Assembly (NCBI RefSeq): GCF_025995175.1
Contig: NZ_BAPV01000004.1
Span: 62,001 to 126,000, forward strand
Direction: 5' to 3'
DNA length: 64,000 nt
Source: Asaia krungthepensis NRIC 0535
GTDB taxonomy: Bacteria; Pseudomonadota; Alphaproteobacteria; Acetobacterales; Acetobacteraceae
In this document: positions 16,614-24,592 of the stretch, piece by piece
How positions within the stretch are numbered: the first letter of the stretch is position 1
Layout: each line of letters starts with the position of its first letter
Translations under genes and position numbers: made by a program
The notes under the pieces: generated by a model
Seen by the model: the letters and a program-made list of their open reading frames with translations, nothing else
Database searches by the model: none
Told to the model about the DNA's origin: nothing

Positions 16614-17267
16614 CTAGGGGCTATCCTGCGCCCTCACCCGGCGGAAGGTGAGATTCCATCGCAGCGCGCCGGTCAGCGGGTGCATGTCCGGTTTGAGCGG
16701 GGCGATGCCGTGATAAAACAGCCGTGACCGGCCGCCCCAGACGACGACATCGCCGCTCAACAGGGGGATCTTGCGAACGGCGTCGGTTCTGGCCACCCCG
16801 CCGAACAGAAACAGGGCCGGAACCCCCAGAGAAATCGAAACGATGGGGCTTTCCAATGCCTCCTCGTCACGGTCCTGATGCAGCCCCATCCGCGCGCCCG
16901 GTTCATAGCAGTTGATCAGACAGGCTTGCGGCGTGAACCCGTCAAAACCTGCCTCCTGCGCCAGATCACGCGCGAGCCGGGCCCATTCCTGAGGCAAATC
17001 CGGCCAGTCCTTGCCGGTCAGGGGGTCAACGGACTCGTAACGATAGCCGCTCCTGTCCGAGTGCCAGCCCAATTCGCCACAATTTGTCATGCGGACCGAG
17101 AACTGCCGTCCACCCGGTGTCTGCAAACGGCGAAGGGGAGAAAAAGCGGCAATCGTTTCTATCGTCTCGATCAGGCTGCGTTCCTGGTCGAGCGCCCGCC
17201 CGGGCAGGAAAGCGGCGCCCGGTCCCAGAGTCTCGGTCTGACGTATCGTCTTGAAGAGGTCGTCCAT
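16614..17267 (-). CDS. alkB: Alpha-ketoglutarate-dependent DNA/RNA demethylase AlkB
   Basis: Fe(II)/2-oxoglutarate dioxygenase that removes alkyl groups such as 1-methyladenine and 3-methylcytosine from nucleic acids. The iron ligands are His130, Asp132 (LHQDRDEE) and His186 (RLFYHGIAP); the arginines for 2-oxoglutarate and substrate are in ALRWNLTFRRV near 203 and 209. NCYEPGARMGLH is the expected preceding strand. Length 217 and residue spacing are nearly those of E. coli AlkB. A GTG directly precedes the ATG at 17267; I chose the ATG. It is divergent from a small secreted protein gene. Confidence 0.93.
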   Translation of the reverse strand: MDDLFKTIRQTETLGPGAAFLPGRALDQERSLIETIETIAAFSPLRRLQTPGGRQFSVRMTNCGELGWHSDRSGYRYESVDPLTGKDWPDLPQEWARLARDLAQEAGFDGFTPQACLINCYEPGARMGLHQDRDEEALESPIVSISLGVPALFLFGGVARTDAVRKIPLLSGDVVVWGGRSRLFYHGIAPLKPDMHPLTGALRWNLTFRRVRAQDSP

Positions 17268-17408
17268 CACGATAGGCTCTTGCCGCCTCCGATCTCACGA
17301 ATTACTTGGAGTCTCTGACTGCGCCAGAGATCGGGCTTATTTCCGAAATGGCAACCACCGTTCCTGTACGCCTTGCCGAATGGGACGAAACTGCAAGGGA
17401 ATGCTTCG

Positions 17409-17795
17409 ATGTCAACGCGCCGACGCGCCGCCTTACTGGCTGCCTCTCTTTTCGCCCTGCCCGCCGGAACGGCTTTCGCCCAGTTCACCGGGCAGAATGC
17501 TCCAAACGAGGCCCATGCCCCGCAGAACACGGCCAATGACACGGGCGTGGAATATCATGGCAAGGGCGAGCATCTGACCGCCAAGGGGCGTCACTCCCTG
17601 CCGCCCGGCTATCAGGAAACGCCGAGCACCGAGTTCCAGCACGGTCCCGATCCGGATCACGCCGATAATGTGCAGCGCGATGCGGTGACCGGTGCGGATC
17701 TGAGCAAGTTCGGCTCGGCCTATTCAAACAGCAGCCCGGTCCAGAGCGGTCAGTTGGGCGACGCCTCGGGCAATGGCTGGGTTGCTCCGCGCTGA
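17409..17795 (+). CDS. Small secreted protein with C-terminal VTGA-FG-AY-N-S motif
   Basis: A 128-residue product with an AAGGGA ribosome site at 17394 and a clear signal peptide (MSTRRRAALLAASLFALPAG, cleavage near TAFA-Q). The mature part is polar, Gly/Asn/Pro-rich and probably unstructured. The last 40 residues contain DAVTGADLSKFGSAYSNSSP. A very similar segment, DPVTGAAIGAFGPAYQNASL, closes another small exported protein encoded at 51708-52109, so the two look like members of one family I do not recognise. It is divergent from alkB and followed by an alpha/beta hydrolase gene after 203 bases. Confidence 0.75.
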   Translation: MSTRRRAALLAASLFALPAGTAFAQFTGQNAPNEAHAPQNTANDTGVEYHGKGEHLTAKGRHSLPPGYQETPSTEFQHGPDPDHADNVQRDAVTGADLSKFGSAYSNSSPVQSGQLGDASGNGWVAPR

Positions 17796-17910
17796 TCTTC
17801 TGACTGCGCATTTTCCCGAAGCATTCTCTTGATGCGCTGGCTTGCAAACCGACGCGACACTATGAGGCTTGCCCTGGCCGGCCTCACGCCCCGGTGAAAA
17901 CGCTTCCCTG

Positions 17911-17944
17911 AACCGGGCAGGAACTCCCTGCCTTGGTCCCGGTT
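17911..17944 (+). terminator. Hairpin between the small secreted gene and the hydrolase gene
   Basis: aaccggg (17911-17917) pairs with cccggtt (17938-17944), with cagg and cctg inside extending the arms imperfectly. A short T-containing tract (cttcctt) follows. It may terminate the small secreted gene or act in the hydrolase leader. Confidence 0.4.
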
Positions 17945-17998
17945 CTTCCTTCCGGAATCACCGCCCCCTATGACGGGCGAACCGGAAAGGATGAGACC

Positions 17999-18829
17999 AT
18001 GCCCTCTCTCAAGCTGCGCGACGGAAATTCTCTCCATTACAAGGATATGGGTGCGGGTCGTCCTGTCCTGCTGGTCCACGGCTGGCCACTTACCGGCGAT
18101 ATGTGGGAATACCAGACCCTGGCGCTGCTCGAGGCCGGATACAGGGTCATCACCTATGACCGTCGCGGCTTCGGTCAGTCGAGCCATCCCTTTGGTGGCT
18201 ATGATTATGACACCCTTACCGCCGATCTGGCCGAGCTGATCGAAAGCCTGGACCTGACAGACCTCACGCTCGTCGGGTTCTCCATGGGGGGCGGTGAGGT
18301 CGCACGCTATTTGAGCCGATACGGCACGACGCGTGTCGCAGGCGTCGCCCTGATCGCATCGGTCGTGCCCTATCTGCTGCAGGACAGCAGCAATCCCGAC
18401 GGTGTCCCTGTCGACGTCTTCGCGGATTTCAAGGCCCAGATACGGCGCGACCGCTTCGCCTTCCTGGCCGAGTTCCTCAAGAGCTTCTACGGCGTGAGCA
18501 TGATCCGCAAACCGGTCAGTCAGGCGCTGATCGACTGGAGCTTCACGCTGGGTATCATGGCAAGCCCGAACGCCACGCTGGACTGTATCGACAGCTTCAG
18601 CCGCACCGATTTCCGCCCCGATCTGGCGGCTTTCACGGTGCCTACGCTCGTCGTGCATGGTACGGGCGACAAGACCGTGCCCTATGAACTGACGGGCAAG
18701 CGTGTGAAGGATCTCGTGCCCCATGCGCGCTATGTGGAGTATGACAGCGCCCCGCATGGCCTCTTTGCGACGGATGCAGAGGCCCTCAACCGCGATCTTC
18801 TGTCTTTCCTGTCCGGCACGACCCTCTGA
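17999..18829 (+). CDS. Alpha/beta hydrolase of the non-haem chloroperoxidase/esterase type
   Basis: A 276-residue cytosolic alpha/beta hydrolase. It has LLVHGWPLTGDMWEYQ (oxyanion HGWP), YDRRGFGQSS, the nucleophile elbow GFSMGGGEVARY, the acid strand VVHGTGDKTVPYE and the catalytic His in DSAPHGLFAT. The pattern GFSMGGGE with RYGTTRV is typical of cofactor-free haloperoxidase-like esterases; in vivo substrates are generally unknown. The ATG at 17999 is preferred because the domain starts directly and an upstream extension would include non-conserved sequence. Confidence 0.88.
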   Translation: MPSLKLRDGNSLHYKDMGAGRPVLLVHGWPLTGDMWEYQTLALLEAGYRVITYDRRGFGQSSHPFGGYDYDTLTADLAELIESLDLTDLTLVGFSMGGGEVARYLSRYGTTRVAGVALIASVVPYLLQDSSNPDGVPVDVFADFKAQIRRDRFAFLAEFLKSFYGVSMIRKPVSQALIDWSFTLGIMASPNATLDCIDSFSRTDFRPDLAAFTVPTLVVHGTGDKTVPYELTGKRVKDLVPHARYVEYDSAPHGLFATDAEALNRDLLSFLSGTTL

Positions 18830-18839
18830 TACGCGTCCC

Positions 18840-18863
18840 ACCCGGGCATTTCCCTGCCCGGGT
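18840..18863 (+). terminator. Hairpin after the alpha/beta hydrolase gene
   Basis: acccgggca (18840-18848) and tgcccgggt (18855-18863) form a perfect 9-bp stem with a six-base loop, starting 10 bases after the stop codon. A T-run is absent. Confidence 0.55.
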
Positions 18864-19161
18864 ACCCCGCACGACATCCACCGTGTAATCAATCGCGTCG
18901 TTGGCCGTATCGTCGGCCTGGCCGCAGGCTTTGTCGTGTACGGTATGACGGGCCGTGTCATGGGTGAAGCATGAGGCGATGTGAGATCAGCCCCTCGCCT
19001 GCGCCATGTCGGGAGAAGGTAAGGTAGCTCCTGTTTCCTCGGCAACATCACCAACCGGGCACCATCGCCAACCGGGCACCATCAATAAAGAGCCACAGCG
19101 CCGTTCGCGCTCAAGGTCTATCTTGTATCCATAGTTCATGGACGCATGAGAGGGCCGTCCT
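18864..19161. other. Intergenic region with a two-copy tandem repeat
   Basis: No complete gene seen. Positions 18882-18974 can be read as a Gly/Val-rich tail (NRVVGRIVGLAAGFVVYG) ending in TGA but with no start codon or ribosome site, so it may be a gene remnant. At 19051-19083 the 16-mer ccaaccgggcaccatc is repeated twice with a 17-base period, just upstream of the nuclease-like pseudogene. Confidence 0.4.
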
Positions 19162-20208
19162 TTGTCTCACCTGAGAGGACTGAACCCGGGGCTTATCCCG
19201 GGGCTGATCGCGGTCGCCCTGCTGTGCCCTTGCACGGCCTGCGGTTGGGGCGAACGGACGCATGGCGTCATCAACCGCACGGCCATCGATACACTCCCAG
19301 ATGACGGCCCCGTCTATCTCAAGGCGCGAAAGACGCTGATCACGCGATCGGCCACGTGACCCGACACTTGGCGCGCCGCAAGCGAGCTCTTCTCCAAAAT
19401 GGCAGAAGACCCGAACCATGGCTGGTTCCGTGAGCAATTCGCCTTCATGACCGCCATCCCACGCTCGCGCATGGAATGCCTGTTCACCCTTTATCGCGAG
19501 CATGAACGCCTCGTCCGGAGCGACCCGGGCACGGCACAACGCGTGAACATACGCTGGACCGGCACTTTGCCTTATGCGGTATTGGAGGGATATGGCCGTC
19601 TGGTCGCCGATATGCGGCTCATGCGGGCGTTGCGCCTGGAGGGCATGGACACCAAGCCATTCGAGATCGATACGGCGTTTCTGGTGGCCTGGATGGGGCA
19701 TTATAACGCCGATAGCTCTCAGCCCCTGCATGTCAGCATTCATCATGATGGCTAGGTCGGGCCGAACCCGGCGCATTATACCCGCGATCCAGCCGTTCAT
19801 GGGCGGCTCGAGACCGATTACGTCAACCTGATCGGCCTTTCGGAACGCGATATTGTCCCGCATCTGCCGCCGGTCGCGCATCAGCACGGCGATGTCTTTA
19901 CCGCCGTGCTCGCCTATCTCGACCGGTCGCATCGGGATGTCGAAACCGTCTACCGCCTGAACCGGGACGGCGCATTGCGCGACGTCGGCAATCGGGAGGC
20001 CCGGAGCCTTGTCTATGAGCGTTGTGCCGCGGCATCGGCGATGCTGCGCGATCTGGTGACCCGCGCTTGGAAAGAGAGCGCCCTCTCCCCCCTTCCGCCA
20101 ACCCATCCTGACGATCCGGACAGCCTTGGCTACGACCCTGCCACCGGATCGGCTCCGGCGCCTCTGTCGAGAGAACTGCCCGAACCCGTGCGCCACGCGG
20201 CTCCCTAG
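19162..20208 (+). pseudogene. S1/P1 nuclease-like (zinc-dependent phospholipase C fold) gene with two in-frame stops
   Basis: A single reading frame runs from a TTG at 19162 (AGAGGG seven bases upstream) to TAG at 20208, broken by TGA at 19357-19359 and TAG at 19753-19755. The start encodes a signal peptide ending ...TACG-WGERTHGVINRTAIDTLP, where the mature N-terminal Trp and the following His fit this zinc hydrolase family. After the first stop PDTWRAASELF continues; later WMGHYNADSSQPLHVSIHHDG stops at TAG and continues VGPNPAHYTRDP. Related proteins read ...YDGWVGPNP, so the TAG replaces an expected TGG Trp codon. Remaining pieces have no internal frameshift that I can see. Likely a recently inactivated periplasmic or secreted zinc hydrolase. 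Confidence 0.75.
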
Positions 20209-20301
20209 CCTCAGCCGATCACCTTGAGGCACGAGACGCATGCGGCCCCCAGCCGGATAAAGTGTGTGGCTTGCCGGGTTGGGAGCGATTTGGGAGGCGG
20301 T

Positions 20302-21696
20302 TCAGGAACGGGGCGTGCGCTCACGCTGGCGTGTAGGCGTGCGCATGGTGACAAACTCTTCCGCTGTGGTCGGGTGAATGCCGATCGTGCGGTCAAAATC
20401 GATTTTCTTGAGCCCGGCCGTGACCGCAATGGCGATGCCCTGCATCATCTCTGCTGCCGCATCGCCCATCATATGCGCGCCCACTACTTTCTGGCTTTCA
20501 CGCTCGACGATCAGCTTCATGAACGCCTTGCGATCCCGCCCGATCAGGGTCTGGCGTAGAGGACGGAACGCGGCAGTGAATACCTCGATATCCGCCTTCT
20601 CCACGGCCTCCTCTTCCGTCAGGCCAACACTGGCGAGGGTCTCCGAGAAGAACACGGCCTTGGGTGTCGTCTCGAAAGACCAGCTTCTGGTCTGACCGGC
20701 ATACAGGGTTTCGGCCAGGATATGACCTTCCGCAATCGCGACAGGGGTAAGATTGATCCGGTCGGTCACATCGCCGATCGCGAAGATATTGGCGATATTG
20801 GTCGCCGATCGCTCATCGACAGCAACGGCGCCATTCTTGAGCGTCACGCCGACGGCTTCCAGCCCAAGCCCATCGATATTGGGTTTGCGTCCGGTTGCGA
20901 AGAAAACAAGTCCGGTCTCGATGCTCTTGCCATTGCCGAAGGTGACACGATAGCTGGACTCGCCCAGTTTCTCGATCCGCTCCGGGCTCTGACCCGCATG
21001 AACCGTGATGCCATGATGCGGCAGCGCCTCATGCAGTTTCTCGCGCAGTTCCCGGTCGAAGCCGCGCAAAGGCAGGTCCTGACGAAAGACGAGATCGACC
21101 TGCGACCCCAGCCCCGCGAAAATCCCGGCGAACTCGACCCCGATATACCCGCCGCCGATGATGCAGATACGCTCCGGGCGCGCTTTTAGATGAAAGGCCT
21201 GATCGGAGATGATAGCGTGCTCCGCGCCCTCAATGGGGGGGCGCGTTGGGCGTCCGCCCGTGGCAATCACGATGCGCTTGGCCGTCACCCGCCTCGGTTC
21301 CGCCTGCTCGTCCAGCGGTCCCGGGCCGATCTCGATGGTGTTGGCGTCGATCAGTTTGGCCCGCCCGATAAAAAGCTCGACCCCTGCCTTGCCCAGCATG
21401 GATTTGTAGATCCCGTCGAGCCGCTCGATTTCCTTGTCCTTGGCGGCGATCAGTTTCTGCCAGTCATGCGCGCCGGTTCGGATATCCCAGCCATAGGCGC
21501 GGGCGTCTTCTGCGGCCTCGGCACCTTCGGAGGCATAGACCATGAGCTTCTTGGGTACACAGCCCAGATTGACGCAGGTCCCGCCCCAATGGCGGCTTTC
21601 GGCAATGGCGACCTTGGCCCCGTTCTGTGCGGCGATACGCGCAAAGCGGACGCCGCCCGATCCGGCACCAATTACGAAAACATCGAAATCCGGCAT
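20302..21696 (-). CDS. gor: Glutathione-disulfide reductase
   Basis: Flavin disulfide reductase of 464 residues. The N-terminal FAD-binding motif is VIGAGSGGVRFAR; the redox-active disulfide is Cys41-Cys46 in GGTCVNLGCVPKK; the NADPH domain starts IIGGGYIGVEFAGI; the FAD-proximal segment is FAIGDVTDRINLTPVAI; and the C-terminal dimer-interface base is His in TIGIHPTTAEEF. VFRQDLPLRGFD is typical of the glutathione rather than dihydrolipoyl subgroup. Start at 21696 is supported by GGAGGGG about 6 bases upstream. It keeps glutathione reduced, which gloB needs. It lies downstream of fpr on the same strand, after a strong hairpin. Confidence 0.92.
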   Translation of the reverse strand: MPDFDVFVIGAGSGGVRFARIAAQNGAKVAIAESRHWGGTCVNLGCVPKKLMVYASEGAEAAEDARAYGWDIRTGAHDWQKLIAAKDKEIERLDGIYKSMLGKAGVELFIGRAKLIDANTIEIGPGPLDEQAEPRRVTAKRIVIATGGRPTRPPIEGAEHAIISDQAFHLKARPERICIIGGGYIGVEFAGIFAGLGSQVDLVFRQDLPLRGFDRELREKLHEALPHHGITVHAGQSPERIEKLGESSYRVTFGNGKSIETGLVFFATGRKPNIDGLGLEAVGVTLKNGAVAVDERSATNIANIFAIGDVTDRINLTPVAIAEGHILAETLYAGQTRSWSFETTPKAVFFSETLASVGLTEEEAVEKADIEVFTAAFRPLRQTLIGRDRKAFMKLIVERESQKVVGAHMMGDAAAEMMQGIAIAVTAGLKKIDFDRTIGIHPTTAEEFVTMRTPTRQRERTPRS

Positions 21697-21718
21697 GAAG
21701 CCCCTCCCCCAAATGAAA

Positions 21719-21744
21719 CGCGGCCGGGAAACCTCCCGGCCGCG
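21719..21744 (-). terminator. Strong hairpin after the ferredoxin-NADP reductase gene
   Basis: cgcggccggga (21719-21729) is the exact complement of tcccggccgcg (21734-21744) around a four-base loop. On the minus strand it follows the fpr stop by about 53 bases and is followed by cgtttca, so it probably ends fpr transcription before gor. Confidence 0.65.
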
Positions 21745-21797
21745 CATGGCATGTTCAGTCGTCTGTCTTGCGCCCGTTCAGAACGGGGCGAGAGGGC

Positions 21798-22682
21798 TCA
21801 ACGTTCCGCAAAGGCCTTCTCGACCACATACGAACCCTGATTGCTCATATTGCCTTCATCAAAGCCCATGGAAAGGAGGAGCTTTTCGGTATCGGCCAGC
21901 ATCTCGGGCGACCCGCAGATCATGACGCGGTCATGCTCGGGGTCCAGCTTGGGCAAGCCCAGATCCTCGAAGATCTTGCCGTTCTCGATCAGCGTGGTGA
22001 TACGATCCGTGACCGCAAACTCCTCGCGCGTCACAGCCGGATAGTATTTGAGCTGCTTGGAAACGAATTCGCCCAGGAATTCGTGGTTCGGCAGATCGTG
22101 GCGGATATGGTTCATATAAGCCAGTTCGCCTGAGACGCGTACGGTATGGCTCAGCACCACATTCTCGTAACGCTCATAGCATTCCGGGTCCTCGATCAGG
22201 CTCATGAAGGGCGCAAGGCCCGTGCCCGTCGAGAGGAAGTAAAGGTTACGGCCCGGGCGGAGATTATCGAGCAACAGCGTGCCCACCGGCTTGCGACCGA
22301 CGAGCACGGTATCACCCACTTTCACATGGCGCAGGCGCGAGGTCAGAGGACCGTCTTCCACCGCGATGGAGAGGAATTCGAGTTCCTCCTCGTAATTGGC
22401 AGAGACGATGGAGTAGGCGCGCAGCAGCGGCTTGCCTTCAACCTCGATGCCGATCATCGTGAACTGACCGTTTTCGAAGCGCAGACCGGGGTCGCGGGTG
22501 CAGGTGAAGGTGAACAGACGATCGGTCCAGTGATGGACGCTCAGAACCTCGCAGGCCTGAAGATGCCCATATTCCTTGCTGGGCGGTGCCAGACGATACT
22601 GGCCGGGATGGCCCTCAACAGGCAGGAGCCCCGAAAGCGGCTCGGCAATAATGGGCATCGGCAGGGAGACAGGCGCGTTCAT
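21798..22682 (-). CDS. fpr: Ferredoxin/flavodoxin-NADP reductase
   Basis: FAD-dependent reductase of about 294 residues exchanging electrons between NADPH and ferredoxin or flavodoxin. The FAD site is LRAYSIVSANYEEELEF, the NADP-binding pieces are STGTGLAPFMSLI and VMICGSPEM, and the C-terminus YVVEKAFAER is the expected family ending. The N-terminal 30 residues (MNAPVSLPMPIIAEPLSG) are longer than in most bacterial Fprs. The ATG at 22682 was chosen over 22724; the ribosome site is weak in both cases. Confidence 0.92.
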   Translation of the reverse strand: MNAPVSLPMPIIAEPLSGLLPVEGHPGQYRLAPPSKEYGHLQACEVLSVHHWTDRLFTFTCTRDPGLRFENGQFTMIGIEVEGKPLLRAYSIVSANYEEELEFLSIAVEDGPLTSRLRHVKVGDTVLVGRKPVGTLLLDNLRPGRNLYFLSTGTGLAPFMSLIEDPECYERYENVVLSHTVRVSGELAYMNHIRHDLPNHEFLGEFVSKQLKYYPAVTREEFAVTDRITTLIENGKIFEDLGLPKLDPEHDRVMICGSPEMLADTEKLLLSMGFDEGNMSNQGSYVVEKAFAER

Positions 22683-22798
22683 CGGCACTCTTTCGCAGGG
22701 AGCAGGGGGCGGGCGGTCTGACACCGCCCAAAGTGGCGAAATTTCTAGAGCATCCTTCCGCCGTTTGAAAACCCCACAGCCTCGTCTGTTCTAAAATA

Positions 22799-24460
22799 TT
22801 ACGACGATTTCGGATGCGTCCTTGCGATAAACTGCGACACGTTATCGTGCATTTCCTTCAGCGCAGGCAGATGGGCGTAGACCATATGGCCAGATGCATA
22901 TTGCCTGATCTCGACATTCTTCGCGAGGGCGCGTGGGATCGGGAGATGACGCATCTCGTACACACCCTCGAAGTACGGGGTGCCAAGATCGTAATAGCCC
23001 TGGTTCAGCATGACCTGCAGTGACGGGTTGGTTTTCATGGCCATGGCAAGGTCTGGCAGCACGTTCGGCTCCCCGCGTGCCGCGCCGCGCTGGTCGGGCT
23101 GCTTGTGGGTGAAGCTCCATTTGCCGATGCTATGGGCGCTTACGCGATATTCCATATAGCCATCGCCGAAGGACGGATCGGCCCCGTAATGCAGCGTCTT
23201 GCGCGCGTAATCATTGAACGCCGCGACATAGGCCGATTCCATGGCCGCAGATTGCGGATCATAGGCGGGCCGCTGGGCCAGCGGGTCCAGGCTTGGTCCC
23301 GAGAAGCGGCTGTCGAGGCGACCCGTATCCTGCCCCTCCTCACCCAGCAGCGTCTTGGCGAATTCACCGCCATTCACGCGCAGATCGGCCTTGATCAGGT
23401 AATCGACCGGCAGACCGGTATAGCGATGCAGCTTCTCGGCCGTGGCCTTGAGCTTCTCGTCGCTGATCCCGGTGCCATCCTGCAGGGCGGAGGTGTAGTC
23501 GGTCAGGGCAAAATGCTCGACCTCGGCAAGGAAGGTTTTCAGATCGGCAGGCTGGTCGGGCAGCTTGTGATGATACCAGGCCGTCGCGGCAAAGCTCGGC
23601 AGGCCCAGCACATAAGGCTGATCGTTGCTCGGATTGTTCTGGGCGCGATCGATGGAGTTCCCGTAATTCAGGATCTGCGACAGCAGGATCACGCCATTGA
23701 GGTCTATGCCCTTTTCCGATGCCAGCGCATTGGCGACGATGGCCGAGCGTGTGGTGCCATAGCTCTCGCCGAAGAGATATTTAGGCGAGTTATAGCGCCC
23801 GTGACGGGCCAGAAACTGGGCGATGAAATCGGTGAAGGCGGCGGCATCGGGATCGGTGCCGTAAAACGCCTTGTCGCGATCCTTGCCGATCACGCGACCG
23901 AAGCCCGTGCCCGGCGCATCGATAAAGACAAGATCGGTCGAGTCCAGCAGGGAATCGTCGTTATCCACCAGCTTGTACGGCGCGGCGGGGGTGTGCACGT
24001 CGTCCGAGGTTACGACGCGCTTGGGACCGAGTGCGCCCATATGCAGCCAGACGGTGGAGGAGCCGGGGCCGCCATTATAGATGAAGGTGATGGGCCGGTT
24101 TTCGGGATGCGCACCCTTCTTGAAATAGGCAACGTAGAAGATCGAAGCGACGGCCTGCGGGGCTTTAGGGTCGGGGTTGGCGTCATCCCAGCCGTCGGGA
24201 TGAACAATCAGCGTGCCGGATTCTGCCTGATAGGGAATAACCTGACCGCGAATGGTTGCGCTACCATCACTCAGAACATGCTGCGGCTTCATCAGATAGG
24301 CGGGGCCGTGTACCTCGCCGGGGCCACCATCGGGGCCAGGCGGAGGGGGTGGCGGGCCCATATGCGGCGGCGGCATATCGGGGGCCGCCAGAGCGGTGCC
24401 GCCCATCATCGCAGCCAGAGCAAAAAGGGATGAAAGTTTCGGGGCTTGCTTGAACCGCAC
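22799..24460 (-). CDS. Secreted serine carboxypeptidase-like protein, peptidase family S10
   Basis: A 553-residue exported alpha/beta-hydrolase-fold peptidase. It uses a GTG start at 24460, supported by AAGGAG six bases upstream. The signal peptide (KLSSLFALAAMMGGTALA) is followed by a Pro/Gly-rich linker (PPPHMGPPPPPPGPDGG). Family signatures are FIYNGGPGSSTVWLHMG, the nucleophile in LFGESYGTTRSA, the Asp region QVMLNQGYYDLGTPYFEG and the catalytic His in YASGHMVYAH. S10 peptidases act at acid pH, which suits an acid-producing host; the natural substrate is unknown. It is divergent from the helicase gene. Confidence 0.9.
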   Translation of the reverse strand: MRFKQAPKLSSLFALAAMMGGTALAAPDMPPPHMGPPPPPPGPDGGPGEVHGPAYLMKPQHVLSDGSATIRGQVIPYQAESGTLIVHPDGWDDANPDPKAPQAVASIFYVAYFKKGAHPENRPITFIYNGGPGSSTVWLHMGALGPKRVVTSDDVHTPAAPYKLVDNDDSLLDSTDLVFIDAPGTGFGRVIGKDRDKAFYGTDPDAAAFTDFIAQFLARHGRYNSPKYLFGESYGTTRSAIVANALASEKGIDLNGVILLSQILNYGNSIDRAQNNPSNDQPYVLGLPSFAATAWYHHKLPDQPADLKTFLAEVEHFALTDYTSALQDGTGISDEKLKATAEKLHRYTGLPVDYLIKADLRVNGGEFAKTLLGEEGQDTGRLDSRFSGPSLDPLAQRPAYDPQSAAMESAYVAAFNDYARKTLHYGADPSFGDGYMEYRVSAHSIGKWSFTHKQPDQRGAARGEPNVLPDLAMAMKTNPSLQVMLNQGYYDLGTPYFEGVYEMRHLPIPRALAKNVEIRQYASGHMVYAHLPALKEMHDNVSQFIARTHPKSS

Positions 24461-24592
24461 CGGGTTCTCCTTGTGTCACGTCTCACAGGATACGCCGCAG
24501 CGTATCGTTCCGGTTGCGTATAGGAAGGCGAAACGCCCGTAGCCGCAAGTCTCCCGTTGCAGCAAACCGTGTCATAACGCACAAACGGATTT

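Noticed and set aside
18882-18974. Gly/Val-rich frame tail after the hydrolase gene
   Set aside because: No start codon or ribosome site in frame, so it cannot be called as a gene.
17750-19054. 434-codon minus-strand frame across the alpha/beta hydrolase
   Set aside because: The plus-strand hydrolase has complete catalytic motifs; the minus frame has none.
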